Below are positions 18,604 through 29,379 of a stretch of 52,500 bases of DNA, in pieces; the stretch's first letter is position 1; each line of letters opens with the position of its first letter. The position numbers were made by a program, and so were the translations under genes. Source of the DNA: Prorocentrum cordatum (lineage: Eukaryota; Sar; Dinophyceae; Prorocentrales; Prorocentraceae); contig CAUYUJ010000876.1 of the NCBI GenBank assembly GCA_963575745.1, positions 1-52,500 on the forward strand, written 5' to 3'. A model generated the notes under the pieces. The model saw only the letters and a list, made by a program, of their open reading frames with translations, searched no databases and had not been told where the DNA came from.

Positions 18604-19851
18604 TAATTCCGGGGCTCTGGAGAGCTAGTTGGCAAGAAAAATCTCGACGGACCTTTTGCTGACTTTTGGTCGGTTGAAAACTTTGTTCTCGAAATTCAAC
18701 CATTCGTTTGAGCTCTAGTATTGTTTCCCGTGATATTCGATCTTATTCCCGCTCGCCGTCTCGATCTCAGCTCGATCGGGTACCTTTTACTGTCAAAAAG
18801 CACTGCGGCGGGATCGGCCGTTTCGGGTCATCTTGACACGCGGTGACGGTTTTCTCAAGATACCTCGAGCTATAGAAGAGCTACAGAGCTGATACTTACA
18901 GAAACCGATTCGGAATCATCAGGCGCGTTTGTCTGTTGAATCCAGAGGTCTCAACTCTGTCTGCTGCTCGAGCTAGGTCGGCAAAATTATTCGTATTGTT
19001 CGAGTCATCTTGAGAGGTGCTGTCGGTTTTCTGTACTTCACTCGGACTGTAGAGGGGCTGCAGTGCTGGTAGTCACAGGAATCGATTCGGAGACATGAAG
19101 CGCGTCCGCCTGTCGCATGCAGAGGTTTGAACTTGGTCTGCTACTCGAGCTAAGTCCGCAAAACTATTCGTATCGCTCGAGTCAAGTCGACAGAGACTGT
19201 CGGATTTCTGTACTTTACTCGATCTGTGGGGGAGCTGCAGAGCTCATACGCACAGAAACCGATGCAGACTGACCAGGCGCGTTCGTCCGTTGCATCCAGA
19301 GGCCTGAACTGGGTCTGCTACTCGAGCTAGGTCTGCGAAACTAGTCGTATCCTTCGAGTTATCTTGAGAGGTGCTGTCGGTTTTCGCACGTAACTCGGGC
19401 TGTAGGAGAGCTACAGAGCTGGTACGCACAGGAACCGATCCAGAAGCATCAGGAGCGTTCGTCTGTTGCATCGAGAGGTCTGAACTTGGTCTGCTATCCG
19501 AGTAAGGTTCACAGAATTATTCGTATTCGACTGTTTTTTTTCCAGATGATGGTGACTTTTTTCACTGAACTCGAGCGGCCGAAAAATCAGAAGGAAATCG
19601 TGAGGCGTGAAGCATTTAGACGCTTGGTTTGAGTCTGTTGTGAACGCAGACGCCAAAAACGGATTCGTACTCTGCTACTTCCTCCCAGCGCAGCAATGGG
19701 ATATCACTAGCCGCCTGAGATTAATCTGCTATCAGCTCGGCCTTAAAAACAATTCGTTCTCTGCTATTTTTTCGAACATAATACATGGTCAGGAAGCTCT
19801 ACGAGTCCCCCGGCGGTAAGAAAGGTTGACGGTTTACCGCCGGCGCCCAGT
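18604..19851 (+). mobile_element. T-family repeat 5
   Basis: Head CCGGGGCTCTGGAGAGCTAG, TCAGCTCGATCGGGTACC near 18766, about five subunits, a divergent module at 19560-19740 (CAGCAATGGGATATCACTAG) and the hairpin at 19793-19851 (A/T stem). No gene. Confidence 0.75.
19793..19851 (+). repeat. Dispersed hairpin, copy 19
   Basis: A/T stem variant, tail CGCCCAGT; closes T repeat 5. Confidence 0.85.
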
Positions 19852-20731
19852 ATCTCGTAAAGCTCTTCGTTGTCGATGAGCTAGAGGAATTCCGGCGCGG
19901 GGTGGAGCTAGTTGGCCCACCCGGCCAAAGGACAAAGTGGTAACTTTTGGTCGGTTTTGCCATTATTCGAAAGATATTTGACACGCACAGATAACGATGC
20001 AGAATACTCAAGCGTCTGTTGCATCTAGAGGTCTGAAATCGGTCTGCTACTCGAGCTAGTTCAGCGAAACTATTCGTATCGTTCGAGTCATCTTGAGAGG
20101 TGCTATCGGTTGTCGCCTGTAACTCGGGCTATAGGACAGCTAAGAAGCTGATACGCGCAGAAAATGATTTGGAATTATCATGCGCGTTCGTCTGTTGCAT
20201 CTAGAGGTCCGAACTGGGTTTGCTACTCGGGCTAGGTAAGTAAAACTATTCGTATTCTTCCAAAGATCTCGACAGATGTTGTCCATTTTCTGTATTGAAC
20301 TCGGGCTGTAGGAAAGCTACAGAGCCAATACGCACAGAAACCGATCCAGAATCATCATGAGCGTTCGTCTGTTGCATCGAGAGGTCTAAACCCGGTCTGC
20401 TACCCGAGCTAGGTTCACACAATTATTCATATTCGTATTTTTTCTAACTGATGTAATTTCTTAGCTGAGCTCGAGCGAAAAAATCAAAAGGAAATCATGA
20501 GGCGTGAAGTATCCCCTAATGGTATTGTCTACACGCTGCAAATGAGCTGTAGAACTGCTGGGCACAGCAATGGGATATCACTAGACGCCTGAGATCAGTT
20601 TGCTATCAGCTCGGGCTCTGCTAATTCTTTGACATAATAGAGCTCTTCGGCATCGATGAGCTACAGGAATTCCCGCGCGGGGTGCGGCTAGTAACTCCTA
20701 GAGCTTCCCTCAGCTAGTTGCTGGAAGCTTG
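19852..20731 (+). repeat. S head followed by T subunits and head pieces
   Basis: 19852-19980 is an S head and start of an S body. It switches near 19981 to T subunits (GATAACGATGCAGAAT onward) up to about 20640, then S and T heads to 20731. The block has no terminal hairpin. No gene. Confidence 0.65.
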
Positions 20732-21714
20732 AGTATTTCCGGGGCGCTGGAGAGCTAGTTGGCAAGAAAAATTTGACGACTTTTGGTCGGTTGAGAATTT
20801 TGTTCTCGAAGTTCAACCATCCGTTAGAGCTCTAGTACTTTTTCCCGTGATATTCGATCTTATTCCGCTCGCCGTCTTAATCTCAGATCGATTGGGTAGA
20901 TATTACTGCCAAAAAGCACTGCGGCGGGATCGGCCGTTTTGGGTCATCTTGACACGCGGTAACGGTATTCTGAACATATCTCGAGCTATACGGCAGCTAC
21001 AGAGCCGATACTTACAGACACCGATGTAGAATCACCAGACGCGTTTGTATGTTGAATCCAGAGCTCTGAACTCGGTCTGCTGCCCGAGCTAGGTCCGCGA
21101 AACTATTCGTATTGTTCGAGTCATCTTGAGAGGTGCTGTCGGTTTTCTGCCCTTAACTCGGGCTGTGGGGGGCTGCAGGGCTGGTAATCACAGGAATCGC
21201 TCCAGAGACATCAGGCGAGTCTGCCTGTCGAATCTAGAGCTCAGAACTCGGTCTGCTGCCCGAGCTAGGCCGCGAAACTATTCGTATTGTTCGAGTCATC
21301 TTGAGAGGTGCTGTCGGTTTTCTGCACTTAACGCGGGCTGTGGGGGGGCTGCAGGGCTGGCAATCACAGGAATCGATTCGGAGACAGCAGGCGCGTCCGC
21401 CTGTCGCATAGAGGTCTGAACTCGTTTTGATACTCCAGCTAGGTTTGCAAAACTATTCGTATTGTTCGAGTCATCTTGAGAGGTGCTATCGATTTTCGCA
21501 CGTAACTCGGGCTGTAGGAGAGCTACAGCTCGTACGCACAGAAAGCGATCCAGAAGCATCGGGGGCGTTCTGCTGTTGCATCGAGAGGTTTGAAATCGCT
21601 GGGGCTGAAAAACAATTCGTTCTCTGCAATTTTTTTCGACATTATATATGATCAGGAAGCTCTACGAGTCCCCCGGCGGTAAGAAAGGTTGACGGTTTAC
21701 CGCCGGCGCCCAGT
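20732..21714 (+). mobile_element. T-family repeat 6
   Basis: Head TTTCCGGGGCGCTGGAGAGC, four or so subunits and the hairpin at 21656-21714 (A/T stem). No gene. Confidence 0.75.
21656..21714 (+). repeat. Dispersed hairpin, copy 20
   Basis: A/T stem variant; closes T repeat 6. Confidence 0.85.
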
Positions 21715-22016
21715 TGGTGACTTTTGGTCGGTTTTCCGAAAATTTGAAAGATATTTGACCGTTCATTTTGAGAAAGCAGATTTTTGCGCCAAGCATTTGC
21801 ATATAAACTCCTCTCTCAGAGCATCTGAGCTCTCCCGATGCATTTTCTTGTGAGTTGACTTCCGGGAACCGAGCGATTATGAACATCGAAAAAAATGCAA
21901 ATAAAGATTTTCGAAAAATCTTTATTTCATGACTCTACTCCGATTCTGAGCACTCTTACTTGTGTAAGAAGCTCTACGAGGTTCCCGGTGGTGACTAGGT
22001 TGACGGTTCACCGCCT
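21715..22016 (+). mobile_element. S-family repeat with degenerate hairpin
   Basis: S body without head, ending in a worn hairpin at 21968-22016 (GGTGGTGACTAGG, right arm cut to CACCGCC). The next T repeat joins directly. No gene. Confidence 0.7.
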
Positions 22017-23148
22017 GCCGGGGCGCTGGAGAGCTAGTTGGCAAGAAAAATCTCGACGGACCTTTTGGTGACTTTTGGTCGGTTGAAAATTTTGTTCTCG
22101 GAATTCAATAATTCGTTTGGGCTCTAGTATTTTTCCCATGATATTTGATATTATTCCCGCTCGCCGTCTTGATTTTAGCTCGATCGGGTATCTTTTACTG
22201 CCAAAAAGCAGGCAGGCGGGATCGGCCGTTTCGAGTCATCTCGACATGCGTTGTCGGTTTTTTGTATTTAACTCGAGCTATAGGACAGCTACATAGCTGA
22301 TAATTACAGAAAGCGATTCAGAATAATGAGGCGCGTTTGTCTGTTGAATTAAGAGCTCTGACTCCGGTCTGCTGCAAGAGCTAGGTCCGCGAAACTATTT
22401 GTACTGTTCGAGTCATCTTGACTGCACTTAACTCGGGCTGTAGCGGGGCTACAGGGCTGATAATCACAAGAATCGATTCGGAGACATCAGGCGTCCGCCT
22501 GTCGCATTCAGAGTCTGCACTCGGTCTACTACTGGAGCTATGTCCGCGAAACGATTTGTATTGTTCGAGTCATCCTGAGAGGTGCTGTCGGTTTTCTGCA
22601 CTTAACTCGGGCTGTAGGGGGGCTACAGGGTTGATAATCAAAGAACTCGATTCGGAGACATCAGGCGCGTCCGCCTGTCGCATTCAGAGGTCTGAACTCG
22701 GTCTGCTACTCGAGCTAGGTTCGCGAAGCTGTTCGTATTGTTCGAGTCATCTTGAGAGGTGCTATCGTTTTTCGCACGTAACTCGGGCTGTAGAACAGCT
22801 ACAGAGCTGAAACGCACAGGAACTGATTCGAAATCATTGTGCGCGTTTGTCTGTTGCATCCAGAGGTCTGAACTGGGTTTGCTACTCGGGCTAGGTCCGG
22901 AAAACTATTCGTATTCTTCAAGTCAGCTTGGCAGATGTTGTCCCTTTTCTGTATTGTAGGAGAGCTACGAGCTGGTACGCACAGAAGGAGTATCAGGGGC
23001 GTTCCGCTGTTGCATCGAGAGGTTTGAAATCGCTCGGGCTGAAAAACTATTCGTTCTCTAGAATTTTGATTCACATTACACATGGTCAGGAAGCTCTACG
23101 AGTCCCCCGGCGGTAAGAAAGGTTGACGTTTTACCGCCGGCGCCCAGT
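22017..23148 (+). mobile_element. T-family repeat 7
   Basis: Head TGCCGGGGCGCTGGAGAGCT, about five subunits and the hairpin at 23090-23148 (A/T stem; GGTTGACGTTTTACC). No gene. Confidence 0.75.
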
Positions 23149-23425
23149 ATTTGAAAGATATTTGACCATTTATTTTGAGAAAGCAGTTTTTTCGCGCCTG
23201 TAGACGACTATGAGGGCCTCTGCGTCTAATATGAGCTCTGTTGGCGCAGATTTGCTATCAAAACACTTGGAGCAACCAATGTGGACATGAAGAAACTAAA
23301 CGTTCATTTTTTTGAGAAATGCCTTTATAAGCTCTCTCCTTCGACTCTGGGCACTCTCACGCGTTCAAGGAGCTCCTACGAGGATCCGGTTGTGTCCAGG
23401 TTGACGGTTCACCGCCGGCGCCAGT
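23149..23425 (+). mobile_element. S-family repeat with altered hairpin
   Basis: S body and a hairpin at 23370-23425 whose left arm has decayed (ATCCGGTTGTGTCC) while the right arm is intact. No gene. Confidence 0.7.
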
Positions 23426-24009
23426 TACCGCCGGCAGCTTCTTAGAGCTCCTGGATCGCGCGGCGCTGTTCGGACCACATGAACAAGTTTTCTCAAGGAT
23501 GAGCCCGGAAATTCGAAAACTTACGTTTATCAGCGCCAAGGACGGCCGAAAGGGCGCCGCGTGCTGTATTTTCATAGGTTTCGAGCCCAGGGGATGTAGC
23601 GGAGTGCAGGGGACCCGCTTGCTAGGGCTGAGGGTTAGGGGTTCCTTTTCTTATCGCCGGAATTCCTCTAGCTCATCGATAACGACGAGCTCTACGAGGT
23701 ACATGGTTCAAACGGTTTACCGCCGGATCGCAGTAAAGCTCCCCTAAGAGCGTTCGCGGCGAAGCTAGAAGAGTAATTCTGGCGCGCTGGGCTGGGGAGT
23801 TCGTTGACCCGAAAAATCTCGACTGTCCTTTTGCTGTGACTTGTAGAGCTTCCCTTAGCTAGTTGCTGGAAGCTAAAGCTTGACTCGTAAAGCTTCCTTA
23901 TGATGAGCGTTCGAAGCGAAGCTAGAAGACAAACTCTGGCGCGCTGGAGGTCTAGTAACTCGTAGAGCTTCCCTGAGCAAGTTGTTGCTGGAAGCTTAAG
24001 AGTAATTCC
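23426..24009 (+). other. Mixed interval: unassigned sequence, hairpin remnant, T heads
   Basis: 23426-23650 matches nothing else I see in the window, and I find no convincing gene in it. 23688-23735 is a hairpin remnant (right arm TTTACCGCCGG only). 23740-24009 are T heads (CTCGTAGAGCTTCCCT) and variants. Confidence 0.5.
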
Positions 24010-25158
24010 GGGGCGCTGGAGAGCTAGCTGGCAAGAGAAATCTCGACGGACGTTTTGCTGACTTCTGGTCGGTTGAAAATTTCGCTCTCGAAATTCAACC
24101 ATTCGTTAGAGCTCTAGTATTTTTTCCCGTGATTTTCGATCTTATTCCCGCTCGCCATCCTGATCTTAGCTCGATCGGGTACCTTTTAACTGCCAAGAAG
24201 CGTCCAGGCGGGATCGGCCGTTTCGAGTCATCTTGATACGCGCTGTCGGTATATTGGACTTAACTCGGATAGCTACAAAGCTGGTAAGCACACCTCATCG
24301 ATTCAGAATGATCAGGCGCTTTCGTCTGTTGCATCCAGAGGTCTGAACTCGGTTTGCTAGCCAAGCCAGGTCCGCAAAACTACTCGTATTATTCGAGTCA
24401 TCTTGAGAGACGCTCTCGGTTTTCTTTACTCAACTCGAGCTATAGGACAGCTACAGAGCTGATACTTACAGAAACCGATTCAGAATCATCAGTCGTGTTT
24501 GTCTGTTGAATCCATAGCTCTGAACTCGGTCTGCTGCCCGATCTAGAACCGCGAAACTGTTCGTATTGTTCGAGTCATCTTGAGAGGTGCTGTCGGTTTT
24601 CTGCACTTAACTCGAGCTGTAGGGAGGCTACAGTGGTGATTGTCACATTTATTGATGTAAAGACATCAGACGCGTCTGCCTATCGACTCTAGAGCTCGGA
24701 TCTCGATCTGCTGCCCGAACTAGGTCCGCGAAACTATTTGTATTGTTCGAGACATCCTGAGAGGTGCTGTCGGTTTTCTGCACTTAACTCGGGCTGGGGG
24801 CTGCAGGGCTAGTAATCAGAGGAATCGATTCGGAGACAGCAGACGCGTCCGCCTGTCGCATTCAGAGGTCTGAACTCGGTCTGATACTCGAGCTGGGTTT
24901 GCCAAACTATTTTGTTCGAGTCATCTTTAGAGGTGCTGTCGATTTACGCACGTAACTCGGGCTGTAGGAGAGCTACAGAGCTCGTACAGACAATCGAGAA
25001 GCATCGGGGGTGTTCGGCTGTTCATCGAGAGGTCTGAAATCGCTTGGGCTGAAAAACTATTCGTTCTCTGCAATTTTTTTCGACATTATATATTGTCAGG
25101 AAGCTCTACGAGTCCCCCGGCGGAAAGAAAGGTTGACGGTTTACCGCCGGCGCCCAGT
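24010..25158 (+). mobile_element. T-family repeat 8
   Basis: Head TTCCGGGGCGCTGGAGAGCT, TTAGCTCGATCGGGTACC near 24165, about five subunits and the hairpin at 25100-25158 (left arm GGCGGAAAG, right arm TTTACC). No gene. Confidence 0.75.
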
Positions 25159-25690
25159 TGGCCAAACAATCTCGACAAAAGTTCTACCTAATGTTGCTCG
25201 GTTTATTTCGGATTTCGAAATTCAATCATTCGTTTGAGCTCTAATATTTGTTCCACCCATCTTCGATCGTATTCCGGCTCGCCATCGCAATCTCAGCTCG
25301 ATTGGGTGCCTATTACTGCCAAAAAGCACTCAGGCGGGATCCGCTCTTGGAGTTATTTTAACAAGTGCTCCCGGGTTTCTGAACTTCACTCGAGCTCTAA
25401 AACCGCTACAGAGCAGGTATGCACATCTAATGGATCCAGAATGATCAGCATCTATAAGTCTCAACTCCAGTCAGCTACTCGAGCTAGGCCCGCGAAACGA
25501 TTCGTACTCTACTATTTTTTCGACGACCGTGATGAGTTTCTTGACTTTACTCGAGCTGCAGATAAGGTACAGCTTTTTTGGCACAGCAATGGAGCAAACT
25601 ATCAGACGCGATCGTCTGACGTATCTACACGCCTTAAAGCGATCTGCTATCAGCGCTGGGCTGAACAACTATTCGTACTCTGCTAATTTC
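25159..25690 (+). mobile_element. T-family repeat 9, divergent, no hairpin
   Basis: Starts TGGCCAAACAATCTCGAC, contains TCAGCTCGATTGGGTGCC and two divergent subunits, then switches to S sequence near 25690. No gene. Confidence 0.6.
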
Positions 25691-26050
25691 TCGGAGAGGG
25701 GTGGAGCTAGTTGATCGACCCGGCCAGAAAGGACAATCTGATAACTTTGGGTCGGTTTTGCTAAGATTTAAAAGATATTTGACCATCTGTTTTAAGAAAC
25801 CAGATTTTTCGCACCTGTATGGGGTTATGCCGCGCCTGCGAGTGAAATTCTCAGGTCCGTAGCTGCAGTATTACTATCAAAACACTTGGCGGAACCGACG
25901 TTGGATAAAAACAGACAAAACGTATTTTTTCGAGTTTTTTCGGGTCTTGCTCCAGAGGCTTCCTTTATGTGTACCAATCAGCGCCGTGCGAGAAAAGAGC
26001 TCTACGAGGGTCCCGGCGGTAAGCTGGTTGACGGTTTACCGCCGGTTCCA
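25691..26050 (+). mobile_element. S-family repeat
   Basis: S body from GAGAGGGGTGGAGCTAGTTG to the hairpin at 25997-26050 (GGTAAGC with GGTTTACC, tail cut). No gene. Confidence 0.7.
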
Positions 26051-26274
26051 TTGACAATTCATTTTGAGAAAGCAGATTTTTACGCCGAGCATTGGCATAT
26101 AAACGTTGTTCCCTGAGCAGCTCAGCTCTCTAGAGCCAGTTTTAGTATTCGTTGACTTCCCGGAACGACTTCATCTTCACTCCGAAAATCTCAATTTGAC
26201 GTTTTTCTACTTCGATCCTGAGCTTTGTTACGGGTGCAAGGAGCTCTACGAGGTTCCCAGCGGTGACCAGGTTG
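26051..26274 (+). mobile_element. S/R1-type repeat ending in a hairpin split by LINE A
   Basis: R1-like body, then hairpin lead and left half at 26241-26274 (left arm CCAGCGGTGACC). LINE A begins at 26275. The right half follows the element at 28225-28256. Confidence 0.75.
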
Positions 26275-26332
26275 GGCAGAGTTTACCTCCTGCTCGGCCA
26301 GGCCTCGCCGCTGGGGCCCCCCTCGTCTCGAG

Positions 26333-26345
26333 CTGCATTGTGCAG
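26333..26345 (+). other. 5' stem-loop of LINE A
   Basis: CTGCA-TTG-TGCAG, about 60 bp from the element start. The same sequence occurs in C at 38441-38453, and a different stem (CGGC-ATT-GCCG) occurs in B at 29287-29297. Confidence 0.6.
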
Positions 26346-26388
26346 TAAGGAGTCTTTGGTTCCTCATACTGTACACGGTGCTCTCACC

Positions 26389-27621
26389 ATGAGGGACGAC
26401 GGTGGCGCCGCGTTGGCTGCATCTCTTGTGGAGGCAGCGGTCCGCGCTGCTGTTCAGGCAGGTGCCCCGCGCAGGACTGTCGCAGCCGCCGCGGCTGCCG
26501 TGGCCTCGGTCATGGCGGCGACGCGGTGTGGCGTTGGTCCGGCGCAGGGCGCCCCTGATCCCGCTGCCGCCGGTTCGGCCGGATCCAGGCGGCAGCGGAG
26601 GAGGCTGAAGAAGAAAACTATGATGTGCAGGTCGGGGCAGGATGCTGTCCTTGGGGAGCCTGTCGGGCAGACCCTAAAGGCTCAGTATGTTGATCATGAG
26701 ATATCTTGTTATCACAGGTCCAGTGTTGATCATGGCGCCTCTGATTTTCATGTTGGGAGCTCTTCATCTAGCCGAGTCCAGTTTGATGATCGGTCTTCAG
26801 TGGTTTCTTATGAGATACCCCTTCAAGCGAGGCTGAGTCCCATATCGAGGAGGCCGAAGAAGAAAACTATGAGTTGCAGGTCGGGGCATGATGCTGTCCT
26901 TGGGGAGCCTGTAGGGCAGACCCTAAAGACTCAGCGTGTTGATCATGAGGTAGCGCACGTGGGTTCGCACGTTCCTGTTCCTGCTCAGACGGCAGCTGAT
27001 GTGAAGATGTCGGAGTTGGAGAAGGATTACGAGGATAACATGTCTGTTGTTTTTGCTCCTGTTAAGTCGGCAGCTGATGTTAATATGTCGGAGGTGGAGA
27101 AGGAGAACGAGGATGTGGAGATTCGTGGAGGAGGAAGCTCATCGGAGTCAGGGGATACATGTGCGGAGTTGGGAAAGATTCAGCAGATGGGGTCCACGAG
27201 CGTCTCATCAGAGGAGTTGCATGATGAGGAGTTGCAGGGTGAGGAGTTGCAGAATGAGGAGTTGCTGAATGAGCAGTTGCATTATTCTCATCATAAAGAT
27301 TCTATGGCTTCACACCCTGGGAGTTCCACGACTGGGAGTTTATCTAATGCAGTTGTGAGTTCAGCAGTGACGGAGGACGATGGTCAAGCTGCCAGGGACT
27401 GGGCCCTTGCCGGTGTCGATGTCAGTGCCCTTTGGCGTGAGCTACACCGACTCCCGAGACAGGAGCTTCAGCGTAGGACTGAGGCTCTTCATGCATACAG
27501 GCTGCAATTGGGAATTGAAAGTTCCGAGGAGGATGATTCGCAACAGGGGGGTCCTCAGAGTTCTACTTCCAGGAGTGCATTGACGCGGAGCGGCACGAAG
27601 CATCGGAAACGGCACAGATGA
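26389..27621 (+). CDS. ORF1-type protein of LINE A, function unknown
   Basis: 411 codons from the ATG at 26389; the frame is open further upstream but without ATG. Residues about 1-60 are Ala-rich. A basic segment with KKKTM followed by CRSGQDAVLGEPVGQTLK occurs twice (about residues 67-105 and 154-190), an internal duplication. Two acidic repeats follow (AADVKMSELEKD and AADVNMSEVEKE), then five EEL(H/Q/L)-type repeats. The C-terminus is strongly basic (SGTKHRKRHR), possibly for nuclear entry or RNA binding. I see no zinc knuckle or RRM, and no clear similarity to the coiled-coil ORF1 of C. Its place in a LINE suggests an ORF1 (RNA-binding) role, but that is inference. Confidence 0.7.
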   Translation: MRDDGGAALAASLVEAAVRAAVQAGAPRRTVAAAAAAVASVMAATRCGVGPAQGAPDPAAAGSAGSRRQRRRLKKKTMMCRSGQDAVLGEPVGQTLKAQYVDHEISCYHRSSVDHGASDFHVGSSSSSRVQFDDRSSVVSYEIPLQARLSPISRRPKKKTMSCRSGHDAVLGEPVGQTLKTQRVDHEVAHVGSHVPVPAQTAADVKMSELEKDYEDNMSVVFAPVKSAADVNMSEVEKENEDVEIRGGGSSSESGDTCAELGKIQQMGSTSVSSEELHDEELQGEELQNEELLNEQLHYSHHKDSMASHPGSSTTGSLSNAVVSSAVTEDDGQAARDWALAGVDVSALWRELHRLPRQELQRRTEALHAYRLQLGIESSEEDDSQQGGPQSSTSRSALTRSGTKHRKRHR

Positions 27622-28224
27622 TGCACATGTGATTGATCCTGCACGCTTGATTTGTCATTGCGTTGCCTTTCTTCATGCTTGTGTGTGTTGTCGTGCATGC
27701 GCGTGTGTTGAATAAGAGCTTCGCCTGATCCCCCAAAGTAGGTCATTCGTTGCTTCCTTGATTTGAGTGCTCATTGACCTTTGAACGTGACTTTCCGTGA
27801 TTTGTCACGTGGTGCCTCAACGTAGGCCTTTGATCTGGTCGACACCAGGTTTCACTTTGACATGGTTTCACACGTCCAGGTTTCACTTAGGCATGGTGTC
27901 AAAGCGCACTCGCTATCTCAGTTCTCTTAGTTTCGTGTTCTTTCTCAGTGGTGTTCAGACGGTAATCGCTGTATAAACCAGTGGTTACTGTATGGTCTCT
28001 CACTGCTTCTTGCTGTCTTGTGCAGCTTCTTTGATCATCTTTGTCGTTTTGTATTCTAGTGTATTGGCAGTCTTGTGCATATCTGTACAGCTTCGCTGTT
28101 TGATGCACCTCTGCTTTAATCTTTGCAGCTTCGCTGTTTTCCTGTACAGCTTCGCTGTTTAGGTTCTTTGTGTTTAGGCCTGCTCCCATGGGAGCTCGAA
28201 CCGGCCTTCGCAAAAGACGCAAAA
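27622..28224 (+). other. 3' UTR of LINE A with three CAGC-TTC-GCTG hairpins
   Basis: About 600 bp without a gene. It contains CCAGGTTTCACTT repeats near 27846 and 27880. Three identical short stem-loops, CAGCTTCGCTG, lie at 28088, 28126 and 28147. A segment CCTCAACGTAGGCC resembles CCTCAAAGTAGGTC in LINE E. Confidence 0.6.
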
Positions 28225-28390
28225 GACCAGATTGACGGTTCACCGCCGGCGCCAGTTGTTCAGCTGAGAAATCGGAAGGAACTCATCGGGCGCGCTAGTA
28301 CCTCGTAGAGCTCTTCGGCATCGATGAGCCAGAAGAATTCCGGCGCGGGGTGGAGCTAGTACCTCGTAGAGCTTTTTCTCATCGATGAGC
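28225..28390 (+). repeat. Hairpin right half and S head fragments
   Basis: 28225-28256 completes the hairpin split by LINE A (TTCACCGCCGGCGCCAGT). Two S heads follow (ACCTCGTAGAGCTCTTCGG and a variant). No gene. Confidence 0.75.
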
Positions 28391-29219
28391 TAGAGGAATC
28401 TGGTCTTCGCGAGTTTGCTACGGCCCGACTGTGTGCGGCGGGATTTTCACAGATGACGGAGGGCTTTATCTTTAAGGAGGAGGGAGGTCAGATACACTGA
28501 GAGGAGGAGGAGGAGGACAATCAGTATACACAGACGGCGCTTGATCGTATTACCAGGCGCCTCGCAGCAAACTTCGAAAATGAGGTCCGCTTCGAGGGGC
28601 GAGGCGGAGTTGCGATGGAGCTGTTAGGCGACTCCATGCTGATAACCAACTGCATGAGGGGAAGGTGGAACTGCAACAACAATATATACCGATCGCAGGT
28701 GGGGGAGGTTATTGATTCGTTACGATGCCTGTTCAAATTGTAAGCTGCAGGGCCCAGCCACAGGATATGACTAGTGGTGTCATCACTATTGTGAAGGCAA
28801 CGACCGTGCCAACCGACTGACTTGGGAAATCAGAGATCTACCATTACAATCGAGGTACAGAAGCATTCAATCACATATAAACAATATTGAAACATTGATC
28901 GCAATCCGTGGTACGTACGACAGTGGCGTTACCAGTGCTGGTGCTGGGGGAGGATGGTGGCTAGACGAAGAGTTCATCAGTGAGCAATCTGGGGAAGGAG
29001 TTAGTGATTGCCTGCGCACGTTTACCCGTCCGTTGGCGGAGGAGGCTTTTGGCCTGCTTCCCGATGCGACGGTTACTGCCCGCTTCGAGACTTGCCCGCT
29101 CTGCTTGCAAGATACTTCAAGAGTATCACGTTTTTCAGGGTACATCCAGCCCGCAGGCGATGGCTGCACCAATCCGACCGCCCTTGTAGGGCCCTGTGGT
29201 CGGACCGCAAACCGCAAAA
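28391..29219 (+). mobile_element. LINE X: 5'-truncated LINE ending in a hairpin loop
   Basis: RNase H portion and 3' end only. It ends CGGACCGCAAACCGCAAAAA, the same 3' end as C1, and is followed by AACCTGGTTG (29220-29229), which is hairpin-loop sequence. LINE B starts immediately after. The 5' breakpoint is approximate. Confidence 0.75.
28470..29160 (+). pseudogene. LINE X RNase H-like domain, broken
   Basis: Shows ITRRLAANFENEVRF, then ELLGDSMLITNCMRG (Asp codon 28630), then a worn Asp134-like motif NDRANRLTW with Asp replaced by Asn, then GTYDSGVTSAGAGGGWW (Asp codon 28921), then PLAEEAFGLLPDATVTA. The motif order is permuted, as in D. Stop codons around 28741-28770 and a disturbed Glu48 region show it is dead. 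Confidence 0.75.
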
Positions 29220-29379
29220 AACCTGGTTGCCTCCCTCCTCAGGGGCCTGGCTGCTGGGGGCTCCCGCCTGGGGCTCTCGTCTCGAGCGGCATTGCCGTGC
29301 GGGCTGCTTGGTTCTCTTTACTGCACACGGTGCTGCAGCGTGTGTTTTGCCTGAGTACCGTGCACGTTCATTGAAGGCC

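Larger units (their letters stand above)
26275..28224 (+). mobile_element. LINE A: ORF1-only element in a hairpin loop
   Basis: 1950 bp, flanked by GACCAGGTTG (26265-26274) and GACCAGATTG (28225-28234), the target duplication inside the hairpin loop. The first 70 bp are GC-rich and end in a stem-loop, CTGCATTGTGCAG at 26333-26345, as in LINE C. It carries one ORF and a long 3' UTR and lacks endonuclease, RT and RNase H. It therefore looks non-autonomous, or is an internally deleted relative of C. The 3' end is CAAAAGACGCAAAA. Confidence 0.85.

Noticed and set aside
23580-23650. Telomere-like GGGTTAGGGG or a tRNA-like segment
   Set aside because: Only one copy of the motif, and no cloverleaf can be drawn.
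751-25158. Regularly recurring hairpins as a CRISPR-like array
   Set aside because: Intervals are 250-1900 bp, are themselves repeats, and there are no cas genes.
751-25158. Hairpin as a Helitron 3' end
   Set aside because: Helitrons end in CTRR shortly after the hairpin; here the end is CCAGT, and no Rep/helicase gene is present.
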